From JACQSR01 sp042577505 (GTDB taxonomy: Archaea > Nanobdellota > Nanobdellia > Woesearchaeales > JACQSR01): a stretch of DNA of 22,999 nucleotides. The notes under the pieces are model-generated. The model saw only the letters and a list, made by a program, of their open reading frames with translations, was not told the origin of the DNA and did no database searches. Below are positions 22,503 to 22,999 of this stretch, in pieces; the stretch's first letter is position 1, and every line of letters begins with the position of its first letter. Where the stretch lies: the NCBI GenBank assembly GCA_042577505.1, contig JBHPEA010000021.1:1-22999 (forward strand), read 5' to 3'. A program made the position numbers and the translations under genes.

Positions 22503-22999
22503 TTAAACTGCTGTACCCCAGAAGTAAATTTGACCATCTGAAAAGTCTCCGTTACATGGTTCTGGAAGTACTAATCTGAATGTGATTGCAATTTCATCCC
22601 CTGGACTAATTATATTGCCTGCGAAGTATGTATGTACGCCCCAAGGTAAACCGAATCCGATTTGAACGATTTCTTCTATAGGATTGTTACCTGAAATAAT
22701 TGGTGCTCTGTTGTTCTCATCGCCAGTTTCGTAAGGAATACCTACGTAACCTTCAATGTCATCTCTTGTGTTATCTCTACCAGTATGGTAGTCTCCATTT
22801 GTTGCATAGTAGCAAAGGAAGTCTACTTCAGTTTCAACTGAAAGATCATGTATTACCGGATCGTATCCTGAGCAATCAGTTTGAGGAGTTCTTACCCAGG
22901 CGACTGCGTTTCCAATGTTGTAAATTGGAGCTGGCCCTCCTGTATTTAGTCTTAACCTGTTCATTGTTGGACATTTAGCTCCGCTTGAAGCTGGGTCGT
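22503..22999 (-). CDS. First copy of the tandem surface-protein pair, 5' part beyond the window
   Basis: The reading frame stays open to the right edge. Before the internal Met at 22964 it reads DPASSGAKCPT, matching DPEPSGAKCPE of the downstream copy, so the true start lies outside the window and 22964 is not the start. About 165 C-terminal residues are visible. They share SGAKCPxxNRLRLNTGG, EVDFxCYYATNGxYHTGxD, RDDxEGYVGIPYETG, ISPGDEIAITFRLVLPEPCNGDFSDG and a final FWGTAV with the next gene. Between these blocks the sequences differ: here there is an AVAWVRTPQTDCSGYDPVIHD insert, and a different VQIGFGLPWGVHTY stretch. The gene is close to, and in the same direction as, the 397-residue paralogue. 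Confidence 0.8.
   Translation of the reverse strand, partial: DPASSGAKCPTMNRLRLNTGGPAPIYNIGNAVAWVRTPQTDCSGYDPVIHDLSVETEVDFLCYYATNGDYHTGRDNTRDDIEGYVGIPYETGDENNRAPIISGNNPIEEIVQIGFGLPWGVHTYFAGNIISPGDEIAITFRLVLPEPCNGDFSDGQIYFWGTAV

Noticed and set aside
1..22999. Insertion sequences, integrases or attachment sites that would explain the rearranged left end
   Set aside because: No transposase or integrase motifs and no terminal inverted repeats were found. No clear inverted repeats flank the putative junction near 878.

Overview
This window looks like a chromosome segment of an AT-rich archaeon, most likely a DPANN lineage of the Woesearchaeota/Pacearchaeota type. The archaeal signs are a family B DNA polymerase ending in a PCNA-binding motif, a TrmB-type regulator, TATA boxes about 25-30 nt in front of apparently leaderless genes, GGTG-type ribosome binding sites on internal operon genes, T-rich terminators, and a tRNA gene carrying intron-like insertions outside the anticodon loop. 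The phylum is inferred from the style of the secreted proteins (MopE-like motifs, lamin-tail plus dockerin-like ends, long Ig-like arrays). No marker that fixes it lies in the window.

Left third (1-8040), housekeeping and accessory genes. Positions 1-1470 hold three pieces that look broken: a PEP-utilising 'mobile' phosphohistidine domain (+), the C-terminal part of an ICMT-like membrane methyltransferase (-), and an N-terminal domain of unknown family (-). The last two meet at about position 878, where one reading frame loses sense and another gains it. Next come a VIT1/CCC1-type metal transporter (+), an interrupted tRNA-Arg(CCT) gene (-), and a TrmB regulator (-). The regulator is divergent from a two-gene operon (+) of a class II synthetase-like amino-acid-activating enzyme (atypical SerRS / amino acid:carrier protein ligase type, no tRNA-binding domain) overlapping a small radical SAM enzyme. 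This pair is the best candidate for an undescribed pathway. A small lipoprotein with a MopE-type Cys/Asp motif follows, convergent with polB.

Right two thirds (8041-22999), a secretion block entirely on the minus strand. In transcription order: two tandem paralogous secreted proteins (the first cut by the right edge), a small secreted protein, a 752-residue Ig-like protein with strictly periodic cysteine motifs, then a tight four-gene operon. That operon encodes a small protein with a C-terminal membrane anchor, a GATase-like plus fibronectin III protein, a DNRLRE/lamin-tail/dockerin-like protein, and a roughly 1,790-residue protein of alternating A/B and then C-type Ig/cadherin-like repeats. 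Only the small protein has a C-terminal membrane segment, so it may hold the others at the cell surface (inference). The one gene-free stretch above 300 bases (17779-18137) carries a terminator, inverted repeats and a probable promoter.
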